The notes below the pieces were generated by a model. It made no database searches. It was not told where the DNA came from and worked only from the letters and a program-made list of their open reading frames with translations. Positions 37,391 to 46,302 of a stretch of 64,000 nucleotides of DNA are shown here, piece after piece; the stretch's first letter is position 1; each line of letters begins with the position of its first letter. This DNA comes from SMYC01 sp963578475. Lineage in GTDB: Bacteria; Acidobacteriota; Vicinamibacteria; Marinacidobacterales; SMYC01. Made by a program: the position numbers and the translations under genes. The DNA lies in contig CAUZCL010000004.1 in NCBI GenBank assembly GCA_963578475.1, positions 1-64,000 of the forward strand. Direction: 5' to 3'.

Positions 37391-37440
37391 CAAGCAATCC
37401 CAAAATTAGAGAGAAGACCATCTCCTCTCATCTTCTTGCT

Positions 37441-37479
37441 TTCCTTGCGCTCTGCGCCTTTGCGCCTTTGCGTTACGCT
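37441..37479. repeat. Short GCGCAAAG-type intergenic tandem repeat
   Basis: On the minus strand, units related to GCGCAAAG occur back to back: CGCAAAG, GCGCAAAG, GCGCAGA, GCGCAAG. The run lies in the 117-base gap between the broken flavoprotein and a helicase gene. Similar CGCAAAGGCGC strings are scattered between genes in many bacterial genomes. I saw no second copy in this window. Confidence 0.5.
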
Positions 37480-37507
37480 TTTCTTAATATTGATCTCTTT
37501 ACCCAAG

Positions 37508-39517
37508 CTACTTCTTCCGCGTCTTCTTCCTGCTCTGCTCACCCTCAGGCGACGCACTCAACGCTTGCTCCACCGGCACCCAATCCTCGGGCGGCTCTTT
37601 CCCCTTCATCTCAAAGAGAAAGCGGGAGGGCATGACCGGAGCGCGGTTCCCGTATCTCGCGCGCTCCGAGACAAAGCTCAGCGTGAGCGCACTCATCGCC
37701 CGCGTGATGCCCACATAAGCGAGGCGGCGCTCCTCCTCCAGACCGCCATCCTCGACAGAGCGCGCGTGAGGCAGCAGCCCTTCCTCCATCCCCACGAGAA
37801 AAACATGCGGGTATTCGAGTCCCTTCGCAGCATGCAGAGTCATCAGCGTCACGGCTTCACGCGAATCGTCCTCACGATCTTTCGTGTCCTCCCCACTCGA
37901 AAGCGCGAGCTCTTCGAGGAAACCGACGAGCGCGGGACTCTTGCTCTTGCGCGTATAGTTCTCCGCGAAGTTCTGGACCTCCTCGACCGCGGCCCAGCGC
38001 GCCTCGCGCGTCATAGGGTCGGCATAGAGACGCCGTACTTCCGTTCGATAGCTAAGCGCTTCGAGTAGCTCCGAGATGCCCGCGACGAGCCCTTGACTCG
38101 CGCGCGGAAGCGATGAGCTCGAGAGAATAGCCCGAAACGTACGGTAGGACTCGAGCGCAGAGGCGCTCAACCCTGCGATCTCATCCCCGCGCTCGAAGAC
38201 GGCGTGCACAGAAATACCGTTCTCCGTAGCGAAATCGACGACGCGGTCGATAGTCGTCTTGCCGATAGATCGTGGCGGTGTGTTGATCACCCGCATCAAC
38301 GATGTCTCGTCTTCCGGATTTGCGACGAGCTTCAAAAAGGCAAGGATGTCGCGGACTTCCTTGCGATCGAAAAAAGACATGCCACCCACGAGCACGTAAG
38401 GAAGCCCGGCAGCCCGAAACTCCACTTCAAACGGACGGGGCTGCACCTGTGTCCGGAAGAGCACGGCACATTCGGAGAGCTTGGCCTCGCGTCGGCGCAC
38501 GAGCTTCGCAATCTCCTCGGCCACAAAGCGCGCTTCGGTCACTTCGTCCCGAAGCCTCGTGAGGCGGACAGGCTCGCCGGCGCCCCGCGTAGAGCGAAGC
38601 TTCTTCTCATGGCGCGCTGGGTTGTTGCGGATGACGGCGTTAGCGGCTTCGAGGATGGGTGCCGTCGAGCGGTAATTCGTCAGAAGCCGGACAATTTTAG
38701 CCCCTTTGAAGTCACGGTGAAATCCAAGAATTTTTTGAATGTCGGCGCCGCGCCAACCATAGATGGATTGGTCGTCATCGCCCACGACACAGATATTGCG
38801 ATGGCCCGCGCTGATGGCACGCACGATCTCGTATTGAGGGTGGTTGGTGTCCTGATACTCGTCGACGAGCACGTAGCGATAGGTGTCCCGGAAGAGATCG
38901 CGGATTTTCTTGCGAGACTTCAAGAGACGAAGCGTCTTCAAGAGCAAATCATCGAAATCGACGCTTTGAGAACGCTCGAGATATTCCTGATAGCGCTCCC
39001 AGACCGAGGCGACCAGCACGTTGTCCTCGTCTTTCGGCGTGAGCAGGCGATTTTTGTTGAACGAGATGCGCGACAGCACCGCGGAGGGGTGCATAGTCGT
39101 CTCGTGAACCCGCAGCTCACGCATCACGGATTTGACCGCGCTCAGCTGGTCCGAAGCATCACAAATCGAGAACGCGCGCGGAAGCCCAACGGCCTCCGAA
39201 TGTGCGCGCAACGCCCGCATACAAAACGCATGGAAGGTCCCTACGGTTAGACGTTTCGCTGGCGCCCCCACCAGTCGAGCGATACGCTCGCGCATCTCCG
39301 TTGCGGCTTTGGTCGTGAAGGTCACGGCCAAGATGTTCTCGGGGGCAACACCTCGGGACATCAAGTAGCCGATACGCGTCGTGATCACGCGTGTTTTCCC
39401 GGTGCCGGCGCCCGCGAGGACGAGAAGAGGCCCCTCCGTCGTCATGACGGCTTCCCGCTGCGCTTCGTTCAGCTTATGGAGACTGTTGAGATAGGAGTCG
39501 CTTCGTGTGCTACCCAA
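37508..39517 (-). CDS. UvrD/Rep-family superfamily 1 DNA helicase
   Basis: The 669-residue protein is the size of Rep/PcrA. The motifs are in order: Q-motif LNEAQREAV, motif I LAGAGTGKT, motif Ia TFTTKAATEM, motif II VDEYQDTN, motif III GDDDQSIYGWRGA, motif IV LLTNYRST, motif V TLMTLHAAKGLEYPHVFLVG and motif VI RRLAYVGITRAM. It should be a 3'-5' helicase acting in replication restart or excision repair. The C-terminus is basic (SRKKTRKK) as in PcrA. The start is TTG 39517 with no clear ribosome-binding site, so a slightly different start is possible. No lesions are found over 2 kb, in contrast with the gene downstream of it. Confidence 0.9.
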   Translation of the reverse strand: MGSTRSDSYLNSLHKLNEAQREAVMTTEGPLLVLAGAGTGKTRVITTRIGYLMSRGVAPENILAVTFTTKAATEMRERIARLVGAPAKRLTVGTFHAFCMRALRAHSEAVGLPRAFSICDASDQLSAVKSVMRELRVHETTMHPSAVLSRISFNKNRLLTPKDEDNVLVASVWERYQEYLERSQSVDFDDLLLKTLRLLKSRKKIRDLFRDTYRYVLVDEYQDTNHPQYEIVRAISAGHRNICVVGDDDQSIYGWRGADIQKILGFHRDFKGAKIVRLLTNYRSTAPILEAANAVIRNNPARHEKKLRSTRGAGEPVRLTRLRDEVTEARFVAEEIAKLVRRREAKLSECAVLFRTQVQPRPFEVEFRAAGLPYVLVGGMSFFDRKEVRDILAFLKLVANPEDETSLMRVINTPPRSIGKTTIDRVVDFATENGISVHAVFERGDEIAGLSASALESYRTFRAILSSSSLPRASQGLVAGISELLEALSYRTEVRRLYADPMTREARWAAVEEVQNFAENYTRKSKSPALVGFLEELALSSGEDTKDREDDSREAVTLMTLHAAKGLEYPHVFLVGMEEGLLPHARSVEDGGLEEERRLAYVGITRAMSALTLSFVSERARYGNRAPVMPSRFLFEMKGKEPPEDWVPVEQALSASPEGEQSRKKTRKK

Positions 39518-39620
39518 AGATGCTGCTCACTAAGAAAGAAGTGATGTTATATCACGACGCCGCTCACACACTGGAGCGATAAACGGGGGCCCTAACGCGG
39601 TCGTTTTGCCCGCATCGCGG

Positions 39621-39649
39621 TTGACGATTCCGTGAGCGGTCGTTATGTT
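39621..39649 (+). promoter_or_regulatory. Sigma70-type promoter upstream of the DUF2188 gene
   Basis: TTGACG (39621-39626) and TATGTT (39644-39649) are separated by exactly 17 bases. This would place the transcript start near 39656 and give a leader of roughly 110 bases that includes the hairpin at 39727-39747. Confidence 0.55.
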
Positions 39650-39726
39650 AATTGTATATCAACAGACAACACGAAGAAGCGTTGCTCGAAGCGTTTTCAT
39701 AACGTTTCGGGCAGGTCCACGAGCAT

Positions 39727-39747
39727 GAGAAGCGCTAGGTGCTTCTC
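39727..39747 (+). promoter_or_regulatory. 5'-leader hairpin just ahead of the ribosome-binding site
   Basis: GAGAAGCGC-TAG-GTGCTTCTC folds as a nine-base-pair stem (one G-T wobble) with a three-base loop. It lies about 10 bases before the GAGGTGG-type ribosome site of ATG 39768. It has no T run, so it is not an intrinsic terminator. It could stabilise the mRNA or modulate translation; that role is inferred from position only. Confidence 0.45.
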
Positions 39748-39767
39748 TTCGACGAGAGAGGTGGAAC

Positions 39768-40043
39768 ATGGCAGCTCAGAAACGCACGGTTGTTTGCGTG
39801 AAAGCGAACGGCAAAGGCAAGTGGGAGGTACAGTTGCAAGGACAGACAAAGCCGGCGAGCTCTCACCGGCTGAAGACCGCCGCGGTGAAGCGCGGACGGC
39901 GTATCGCAAAGACCTCCGTTCCAGGTCAAGTCAAGATCTTCAGTCAGAAAGGGAAGGTTCAGGCCTCCCACAAGTACAATGCTTCGATCTCGCGTGGGGA
40001 GGTCTCCCAACCTGGACCAGCCACAAACATCAAGCCTTTGTGA
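39768..40043 (+). CDS. DUF2188-domain protein, C-terminus altered by a junction
   Basis: The 91-residue frame starts MAAQKRTVVCVKANGKGKWE and continues VQLQGQTKPASSHRLKTAAV, then KRGRRIAKTS and QVKIFSQKGKVQASHKYN. This is the small DUF2188 fold (basic, about 70 residues) of unknown function. The last 20 residues (from about 39985) are antisense to an outer-membrane protein fragment on the other strand, so the natural C-terminus has probably been replaced. The domain itself looks complete. It has its own promoter and leader hairpin. Confidence 0.7.
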   Translation: MAAQKRTVVCVKANGKGKWEVQLQGQTKPASSHRLKTAAVKRGRRIAKTSVPGQVKIFSQKGKVQASHKYNASISRGEVSQPGPATNIKPL

Positions 40044-40321
40044 ACGTGAAACACGACGGGAAAGGCGAAACCCCCGGCATCGAGGCCTTTGATATATTCG
40101 AGCTCTACCGAGATCCCGATACGCGGTAAGAACCGGAACTCGTACTCGCCGCCAATCGTGAAGAAGCTCTCGTTATGTTCGGGCTCGGTGGTAACGCCCA
40201 TCAAGATCGCGATCTCGTGTCGACTTTCGTGTTCCTCGTGGTGGTTCCGTTGTGTGAAAGCCGTCGTCGGGAGCAGGATGCAAAAGAGCCACAAGGCCTG
40301 TCGTTGGCATTGTTGTCGCAT
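39959..40321 (-). pseudogene. Outer-membrane beta-barrel-like protein, 3'-truncated
   Basis: From ATG 40321 the frame reads a signal peptide (CQRQALWLFCILLPTTAFTQ) followed by alternating beta-strand text: HEIAILMGVTTEPEHNESFF, TIGGEYEFRFLPRIGISVEL and PVVFHVHKGLMFVAGPGWE. It stops after about 120 residues, far short of the eight strands expected. The last codons overlap antisense with the DUF2188 gene. A truncation by deletion near 39985 fits both genes. Confidence 0.55.
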
Positions 40322-40368
40322 GTGGGGGTCTCGTCTCACTCAGTGAAGAGAAACTCCAGGACAAAACA

Positions 40369-40653
40369 TCATCGGACCCTCTCCTCTTGAAGCATGTCGA
40401 TCGAGCATATCTTCCAGAACGCGTCTTCCGTCGGTACGACGCTCACAAACGCCCGTCGCGGTTCTCTCGGAAATGGCGATGGCCGAGCGCGAAAGGACTC
40501 GGACACCTCCACCGACACTTGAAGATCTTCTTGAAGCAGTTCGAGCTCGTTCTCGAGTCGCTCGAGCTCGCTCGCGGAGGCTTCGTCCGCGTTTGCCGAT
40601 ACCGGCCCACCCAGAATCAGAGAGCCCGTGAGCATCCATCCCGTCACCCTCAT
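40369..40653 (-). CDS. Small exported coiled-coil protein with a transplanted C-terminus
   Basis: ATG 40653 (an earlier in-frame start at 40671 is possible) begins a signal peptide, VTGWMLTGSLILGGPVSANA. A heptad-like helix follows (SELERLENELELLQEDLQVS). The final 29 residues, including FWKICSIDMLQEERVR, match the end of the protein encoded at 47390-48450 (TWKIRSMELLQETREL), with visible DNA-level similarity as well. The gene therefore looks like an in-frame fusion between two originally different genes. About 94 residues; function unknown. Confidence 0.5.
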   Translation of the reverse strand: MRVTGWMLTGSLILGGPVSANADEASASELERLENELELLQEDLQVSVEVSESFRARPSPFPREPRRAFVSVVPTEDAFWKICSIDMLQEERVR

Positions 40654-40809
40654 CACTGTTGCTCGAAGCACGATAGAACCTCCTTGTGTAGCCGGCGCGC
40701 ATGACTGGCTTTACTCGGAATCAAAGCAGGTTCTGTGCCAGGGATCACGCATCGGATTGCAACGACCCACGACCTCTCGTTGGGACAGCCGTGTCCTCTC
40801 AGCGGGGGC

Positions 40810-42525
40810 TCAGTTGGTCGGCCGATAGCCCGGGCCGCGCAGTACTCTTCCCGGGCGCTGGTCGGTGATCTTTCCCTCGGCGACAACTGCGCGCCCGTTG
40901 ACGAACACATATCTCACCCCTACAGAGTAATGGGTCGGGTCTTCGAAGGTCGCTACGTCGCGAATGGTTGCCGGATCGAAGACGGTGATGTCCGCGGCCA
41001 TCCCGGCGCGCAGGATACCGCGGTCCATGAGCTTCACGCGGGCCGCGGGGCGCGACGTCATTTTCCGGACGGCTTCTTCGAGCCTGAGAAGCCCTTCTTC
41101 CCTCACGTACTTGCCGAGAATGCGCGGAAAGGTTCCCCAGGCACGCGGGTGGGATTTTGTTTCGGAGAACGGTCCATCCTCCGCCCGCGCCGAGGAATCC
41201 GTGTCGACGGATACGAGCGGGTGTTTGAGCGCGGTCCGAACGTCCTCTTCGTTCATGATGGAGATGATGCAGGAGCTCTCCCCGCCGTCAGCAATCACTA
41301 GGTCCATGAGTGCATCGCGCGGGTCCTTACCCATCTCCGCCCCGATCTGCGCCATCGTCTTGCCTTCATACTTCCGCAAGTCCGGGTTGAGCACAGAGCT
41401 CACCATGACGCCTTCAGCGCCGCCCGAGCCGTACCACTGGTTCTCCCACTCAGTGACGTCATCCGCAGCCATGTCGGTCTTGATCCGGTCGCGGAGCGAA
41501 GCGTCGTTCAGACGCGCGAGCATCTCTTCGGTCCTACCCTCTCGTACCCAGACCGGAAGACAGGCGTGGAGGCCATTCGAAGCGCGAATATAGGGATACT
41601 GGTTCGCGGTCACGTCGAGGCCTCTCGCCCGCGCTGCTTCGAAGCGCTCTAGCACTTCTCCCATCTTTCCCCAGTTGGCCTTGTAAGCCGTCTTTAGATG
41701 CCAGACTTCGGCCGGGATGGCGGCTCGCTCGGCGATCTCGAAGACCTCGTCGAGCGACTCGAAGATGAGGTTGCCTTCGGAGCGCTGATGGGTAATGTAG
41801 ATGCCGCCATACTCGGCGGCCACGGAGGCCATGGCCACCAGTTCGTCGGTGGAGTTGAAGCGATCCGGCACGTATTGGAGCGCGGCGCTCAGCCCGAGCG
41901 CTCCTGCCTCCATGGCCCGCGCCACCATCTGCTTCATCTCGTCGAGCTCTTCAGGACTTGCCCGTCGGTCCTCGCGCCCGATGACGAAGTCGCGAATACC
42001 GCCCGAACCTATGAAGGTTGCTATGTTGATGGCCGGCGGAGATTGTTTGAGGCGGTCAAAATATTCCTCTAGCGTGCGAAAATCCTGCTTCACGCCGTAG
42101 TGAGCATAGCTGGCCTTGCTCGCTTCCATCATGCGATCGTTGACCGGAGCGATCGAGGCGCCCTCGCCGGTGACTTCCGTGGTGATGCCTTGGGTGATCT
42201 TGCTCGCCGCCCGTGAATCGACGAGAACGTTGAACTCGGACTGGCCGAGCATGTCGATGAAGCCGGGTGCGATGACGAGCCCGGTAGCGTCGATGCGAGA
42301 CTCGGCTGGGGCCTCGCTCAGGTCGCCGATGGCTGCGATGCGGTCCCCCTTGACGCCCACGTCGGCTCGAAACCAGGGGAGCCCCGTGCCGTCGACGACG
42401 CGGCCGCCAGCGAGGATGAAGTCGTAGGCGCGCTCGGGCTCCGGCTCGGGCCCATTGCCAGAGCAAGCGATCAGAGCTGCGACAGCGATGGTGGCACCGA
42501 GTATGAAGGAAAAGCGGAACGTCAT
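40810..42525 (-). CDS. N-acyl-D-amino-acid deacylase-like lipoprotein without the usual HxH
   Basis: I chose ATG 42525 because GGGAGG precedes it and a lipoprotein signal follows (ATIAVAALIAC, lipid-anchored Cys21). The 571-residue protein has the D-aminoacylase scaffold: FILAGGRVVDGTGLPWFRAD, PGFIDMLGQSEFNVLVDSRA, ITTEVTGEG, GIYITHQRSEG, AEVWHLKTAYK and VDTDSSARAEDGP near the end. The first metal site normally reads DxHxH; here it is DMLGQSE, so both histidines are absent. This occurs in a known-looking subfamily and may mean a mononuclear site or altered chemistry. Substrates are probably N-acylated D-amino acids or dipeptides in the periplasm. No frame lesions. Confidence 0.83.
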   Translation of the reverse strand: MTFRFSFILGATIAVAALIACSGNGPEPEPERAYDFILAGGRVVDGTGLPWFRADVGVKGDRIAAIGDLSEAPAESRIDATGLVIAPGFIDMLGQSEFNVLVDSRAASKITQGITTEVTGEGASIAPVNDRMMEASKASYAHYGVKQDFRTLEEYFDRLKQSPPAINIATFIGSGGIRDFVIGREDRRASPEELDEMKQMVARAMEAGALGLSAALQYVPDRFNSTDELVAMASVAAEYGGIYITHQRSEGNLIFESLDEVFEIAERAAIPAEVWHLKTAYKANWGKMGEVLERFEAARARGLDVTANQYPYIRASNGLHACLPVWVREGRTEEMLARLNDASLRDRIKTDMAADDVTEWENQWYGSGGAEGVMVSSVLNPDLRKYEGKTMAQIGAEMGKDPRDALMDLVIADGGESSCIISIMNEEDVRTALKHPLVSVDTDSSARAEDGPFSETKSHPRAWGTFPRILGKYVREEGLLRLEEAVRKMTSRPAARVKLMDRGILRAGMAADITVFDPATIRDVATFEDPTHYSVGVRYVFVNGRAVVAEGKITDQRPGRVLRGPGYRPTN

Positions 42526-42571
42526 GGGAGCCTCCCGGGAATGAGCGTGCGACGCTCGTCGAAGTGCGAAA

Positions 42572-43251
42572 CTATACCATCGCGCGTTCGAGATCCGCGC
42601 GCATCTGCGTGGACGGCTGCGCGAAATCGAGCTCGAGATAGAACTCGACGCGGTCGATGAGCTCACCCACCAGGGCGAAAGCGATGGCGAGCCGGTAAAG
42701 GGTGAAGGCCGCGACCGGAAGGACGAAGCCGAACGCGATCCGCGAAAAGAAAAGCGGCTTGCTCTCGATTGGGTAGCGGTGATGTCTTCGAAGATACAGC
42801 CCTAGCTTCAGAAGCCAAACGGGCACAACGAGCCAGCGCCACTCGCGAAAACGCCGGTCAGGAATAGACCCGTGAGAAGCACGGCGGCGCTGTGAAGCTC
42901 CCCGCGACGGCGGTTCGTCGAGAGTCGATAGACCTGGTCCATCGCGAGCAGCGTTGCAAACCCGACTGCGGCGGTGAGCGGCCGGGCGCTTGGTAGAAGC
43001 GAAAGGCCCACAAATGCCGGGAACAACAAAATCTCTCGGCTGAGCCACGAGCGCCTCCAGTTGAGAATCGCTCGGTAGGCTCGAGCCGGTTTCCCCAGGT
43101 GGGCGACGGAAAGACCCATAGCGATGAGGCCCAGGACGGGAACCAGTAGTAGCGGAGCCGAAGCTGACGCGACGAGAGCCACGAGGATCGGCACTATCGT
43201 TGTGAAGACGAGGAGCGACCATTCCGAGCGCAGGGAGATCTTACGGGTCAT
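42572..43251 (-). pseudogene. DmsC-like membrane anchor subunit, frameshifted
   Basis: From ATG 43251 the protein reads MTRKISLRSEWSLLVFTTIV and successive membrane helices (LLLVPVLGLIAMGLSVAHLG, PLTAAVGFATLLAMDQVYRL). A frameshift near 42845 separates FLTGVFASGAG from WLVVPVWLLKLGLYLRRHHR. The usual ending ELIDRVEFYLELDFAQPSTQ and MRADLERAMV follows, with a stop at 42572. The family is the DmsC/NrfD-type quinone-binding anchor of molybdopterin oxidoreductases. It is the last gene of a broken operon. The upstream Fe-S frame reads straight into it through a repeat without a stop. Confidence 0.72.
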
Positions 43252-43857
43252 GGTCGCACCCGCGTTGACGGGGCCAGTACCCGCATTCGCGTGGGCGACG
43301 TGCCCTCCCGCGAAAGCGGGCGGTCCAAAGCGACGCAACGGCTTTATATGGATCGCGGGCTCGATGTGGTCTCGGTAGAAACCGGGAACTGGCGCCGGCG
43401 TTCTCTCGGGCTCGAAATCTCCGAAACTAAGCGCGCCGGTCGGGCAGGACGTCGTGCATGCGGGCGAGAGATCGGCGGCGAGGCGATGGGAGCAGAAAGT
43501 GCACTTCTGCATGATGCCCTGGCTTGGGCTGAACTGGGGCGCGTCATAGGGGCAGGCCCATGAGCAGTATTTACATCCGATGCAACGCTCCGGGTCGATG
43601 GTCACGGCACCAGTCACTGGATGCTTGTCATAGGCGAGAGCGGGGCAGTTTTCCTCGCAGGGCGCGTCGAGGCAATGGTTGCAAGCGAGCGAAAGGTGGA
43701 ACTGCGGAAGCTCGGGAATACGAGCCTCGTTGAACGTTTGCACGCGCCGCCAGCTCATGCCGTCCTCGATCTCGTTCTCGATCTCGCAGGCGATGGCACA
43801 CGCGTTACATCCAGTGCAGAGGTCGAGCTCGAGATGAAAGGCTTTTTGAAACGGTGC
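43252..43857 (-). pseudogene. DmsB/NrfC-like four-cluster ferredoxin subunit without start or stop
   Basis: Right after the TAG that ends the molybdopterin gene the same frame continues APFQKAFHLELDLCTGCNAC. It shows four cysteine groups: CTGCNACAIAC, CNHCLDAPCEENCP, CIGCKYCSWACPYDAP and CTFCSHRLAADLSPACTTSCP. This is the electron-transfer subunit of a DMSO-reductase-type enzyme. No ATG, GTG or TTG is available before the first cluster; the sequence GCATAGGCACC suggests that an overlapping start codon was lost. The frame also lacks a stop and runs through the palindromes into the anchor gene. The cluster ligands are intact, but expression as a separate subunit looks impossible. Confidence 0.68.
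43258..43325. repeat. Cluster of three REP-like palindromes
   Basis: Three short dyads follow one another: CCCGC-GTTGA-CGGGG, CCCGC-ATTC-GCGTGGG and CCCGC-GAAA-GCGGG (the last at 43307-43320, perfect). They occupy the gap between the Fe-S and anchor genes and resemble REP-type intergenic palindromes. In the minus-strand reading they have no stop and translate as an Ala/Gly-rich bridge (PPAFAGGHVAHANAGTGPVN). Confidence 0.6.
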
Positions 43858-45895
43858 CTATGCCTTCACTTTTTCGACATCCACGCGCGTTTCATGAAAA
43901 GCGGCGCCGTAGCCCATGTCGGTCTCGAGGGCGGGCGACAAGAAATTCACCGTACCACCGTCGCGAATCCACCAGCCATTATTGGCGGCAACCGAACCTT
44001 TCCGAATACCCGGGTCCAGGTGCGCGGGCAGAACGAGCTCGCCGCGGTCGTTGAAGACGCGCACCTGGTCCGACGTAGCGACGCCTCGCTCGGCCGCGTC
44101 GGCAGGATGGAGGCTTAAGCGCGGCGGCGCCGCGTGGCGACGGATCGACTTCAAGTTGTGAAACTGCGAATGGACCGCGTTCTTGGTGTTGGGGTAATCA
44201 TGTAAAGGGGGTAACGCGTCTCGGCGACACTGCCTACTCGCGGAACGCAGGTAGAACGTCGACCTGCCACCGATTCTGGGCCTCAGTCGAGACAAGCTCG
44301 ATCCGGCCCGACGGGGTCGAGAAGCGTTTATCGGAAAACGCGACCTCCTCGTGGTCGGGAGAGCGGATGGGGCCTTGTTTCAGTTTGTCTAGCGTCAAGT
44401 CACGAAAGGGAGCGAGACGCTTTTCGAGATAGGCCTCGATAGCCTCATCCGAGGGTCCCGGTAGTGTTTCCGCGATGGCGGCCTCGGGGAAACCCAAACG
44501 CTCGACGAGCAGACGATACACTTCCGTTTCCGGCTTCACTTCTCCAGGCGGCTCGATCACTTTCTGTTTGATCTGAATGTAGTCGTGCCAATAAGCGTTG
44601 ATGACATCGCTTTGTTCGAACATGGTTTTGGCTGGAAGCACGATGTCGGCTTCTCGCGCCGTGTCCGTCATGAACTGCTCGACGACGACTCAAAAATCGA
44701 GCGCGCGAAAAGCCTGGAGAACTTCGTTCGTGTTAGGATTTTGGGTGACGGGATTCCCGCGCTCGACCCAGGCTATCTCGAGAGGCGGATCGCGCTGCTC
44801 GAGCATCGTCCGCCCGAGAAGCGCGGTCGAGACAGAGACGCGCACGACACCGTCCGGCTCAGACGGCGGGTAGAAATCGACGGGGTCCTTGACTTCGGCG
44901 AAGATATGGCTCGTCAGGTTGGCGAACACCCAACCGGCGACCGGTTTGCCGATATTTCCGGTGATGGCGAGAAGAGCGATGATGGCGCGCATCGTTTGGC
45001 CTCTATTCACGTAGCGCTGCATCCCGAAGCCAGCGTTGATGGTAACCGGGAACTGAGCTCCGATGAGCTCCGCGAGTCGCTCGACATCCTCTCGAGACAC
45101 GCCAGTGATCGCGGCCACACGTTCCGGCGGGTAAGCCTCTATCATTTCGCGATAGGCGTCGAAACCCAGCACGTGATTCGCAATGAAGGTGTCGTCGATC
45201 CGTCTGTTCCGGACGATTAGGTGGGCGAGCCCGAGCCAGTGCCCCGTCCGTCCCGGGACGGGGTTGGATGAGCAAATCGGCGCGCTCGGCGGTCTCGGTG
45301 CGACGGGGGTCGATGACCACCAAGGTGCCCCCGGCCTCGAGCGCGTCGTTGATGAAGACGGTTTGATGGATGTTGGTCTCCGCCGGATTTTTCCCCACAT
45401 CACGATGAGCTTGGCGCGCGCGAGGTCGGTTGGATCCGAGTGCTTGTTCTCTCCCAAGGTGAGCCGCGTCGCTTCGAGGCCCGCAGGCCAGCAGAGATCG
45501 CCATAGGTGGTCGTATAGCCGCCGAAGAGTCGCCAGAAATCGTGGGACACCTGGTTCAGAAGCCCCTTCGTGCCGCTTGCCGCGTAGAAAAAAACGCTTT
45601 GTGGTCCCAACGTGTCGCGGGCCCGTTCGATCTTCCCAGCAATGGTGTCGAGGGCCTCGTCCCAGGTGATGCGCGTGTGCTCGTACGTATCGGGTCGGCG
45701 GAGGAGCGGATAGAGCAGCCGGTCCGGCGAGTGCGTCCGCTCGACGTAGCTCAAGCCTTTGAGACACACGCCTTCGGGCGTAGCAAGATTCCCTGTATGA
45801 GGCTCGAGGCGAACGATGCGGCCGTCCTCGACGTGAACGCGAGCCGTACACGTGCTGTAACAATTGCGCGGACAGGCCGTAGTGTAGACAGGCAT
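43858..45895 (-). pseudogene. Molybdopterin oxidoreductase catalytic subunit, multiply broken
   Basis: From ATG 45895: PVYTTACPRNCYSTCTARVH gives the N-terminal 4Fe-4S site, then EGVCLKGLSYVERTHSPDRL. A missing A near 45390 turns MWGKNPAETN into another frame; a second indel near 45245 restores it. In-frame TGA at 44690 interrupts ALDF-stop-VVVEQFMTDTAREADIV. An in-frame TAG at 44234 and two more indels near 44215 and 44196 precede AVHSQFHNLKSIRR and the cofactor-binding end NNGWWIRDGGTVNFLSP. The family is the DMSO reductase/CISM group; the specific substrate is unknown. At least six lesions in 2 kb make this the most decayed large gene here. Confidence 0.78.
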
Positions 45896-46094
45896 GGTTC
45901 CGCGATAGTAGCTGAAGCCATCCGCCGTGCGAAGAGCGAGTCGCGCGGCCCCAATCGATGGGTCGAGCCGCTCGAGGCAGCGCAGATTCAAACGTCTCGG
46001 GGATTTCGGCGTCGCCGACATCGAGCCCGCGATGGGCGCCTTCCACGAACCCTGAACGAGTTATTGGCCCACCGGAAGCGTGATCTTCACGGCG

Positions 46095-46230
46095 AACGAG
46101 ACTTCCGCCGCTCAGCAATCTTTTGCTGGATGAACGCCGGGCCGTAAACGCGCTCCGCCTCCAACAAATTGTGCGAGGCGCACAGGATTCTGAGCGTCGG
46201 GGCAATCAGGAAGTACGCGAAACGCCGTTC
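46095..46230 (-). pseudogene. HNH endonuclease C-terminal relic
   Basis: The leftward text APTLRILCASHNLLEAERVY, then GPAFIQQKI, resembles the end of a common HNH endonuclease group (NLRLLCRAHNxxxAExxFGxxFM). The preceding cysteine pairs and catalytic His are missing or unrecognisable, and the fragment is only about 45 codons. It lies between the broken molybdopterin gene and the YtxH promoter; the rest of 45896-46300 shows nothing else I can assign. Confidence 0.45.
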
Positions 46231-46302
46231 GTCACGTGGCGCAGTTCTGAACGCCAAATCACGCGATGCAATGCCGAAGATCTCTAGACATTCGAGTTTC
46301 CG

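Noticed and set aside
43858..44295. A separate small gene for the end of the molybdopterin enzyme
   Set aside because: Its N-terminal 30 residues are out-of-frame noise; the conserved part is the C-terminal domain of the broken upstream gene.
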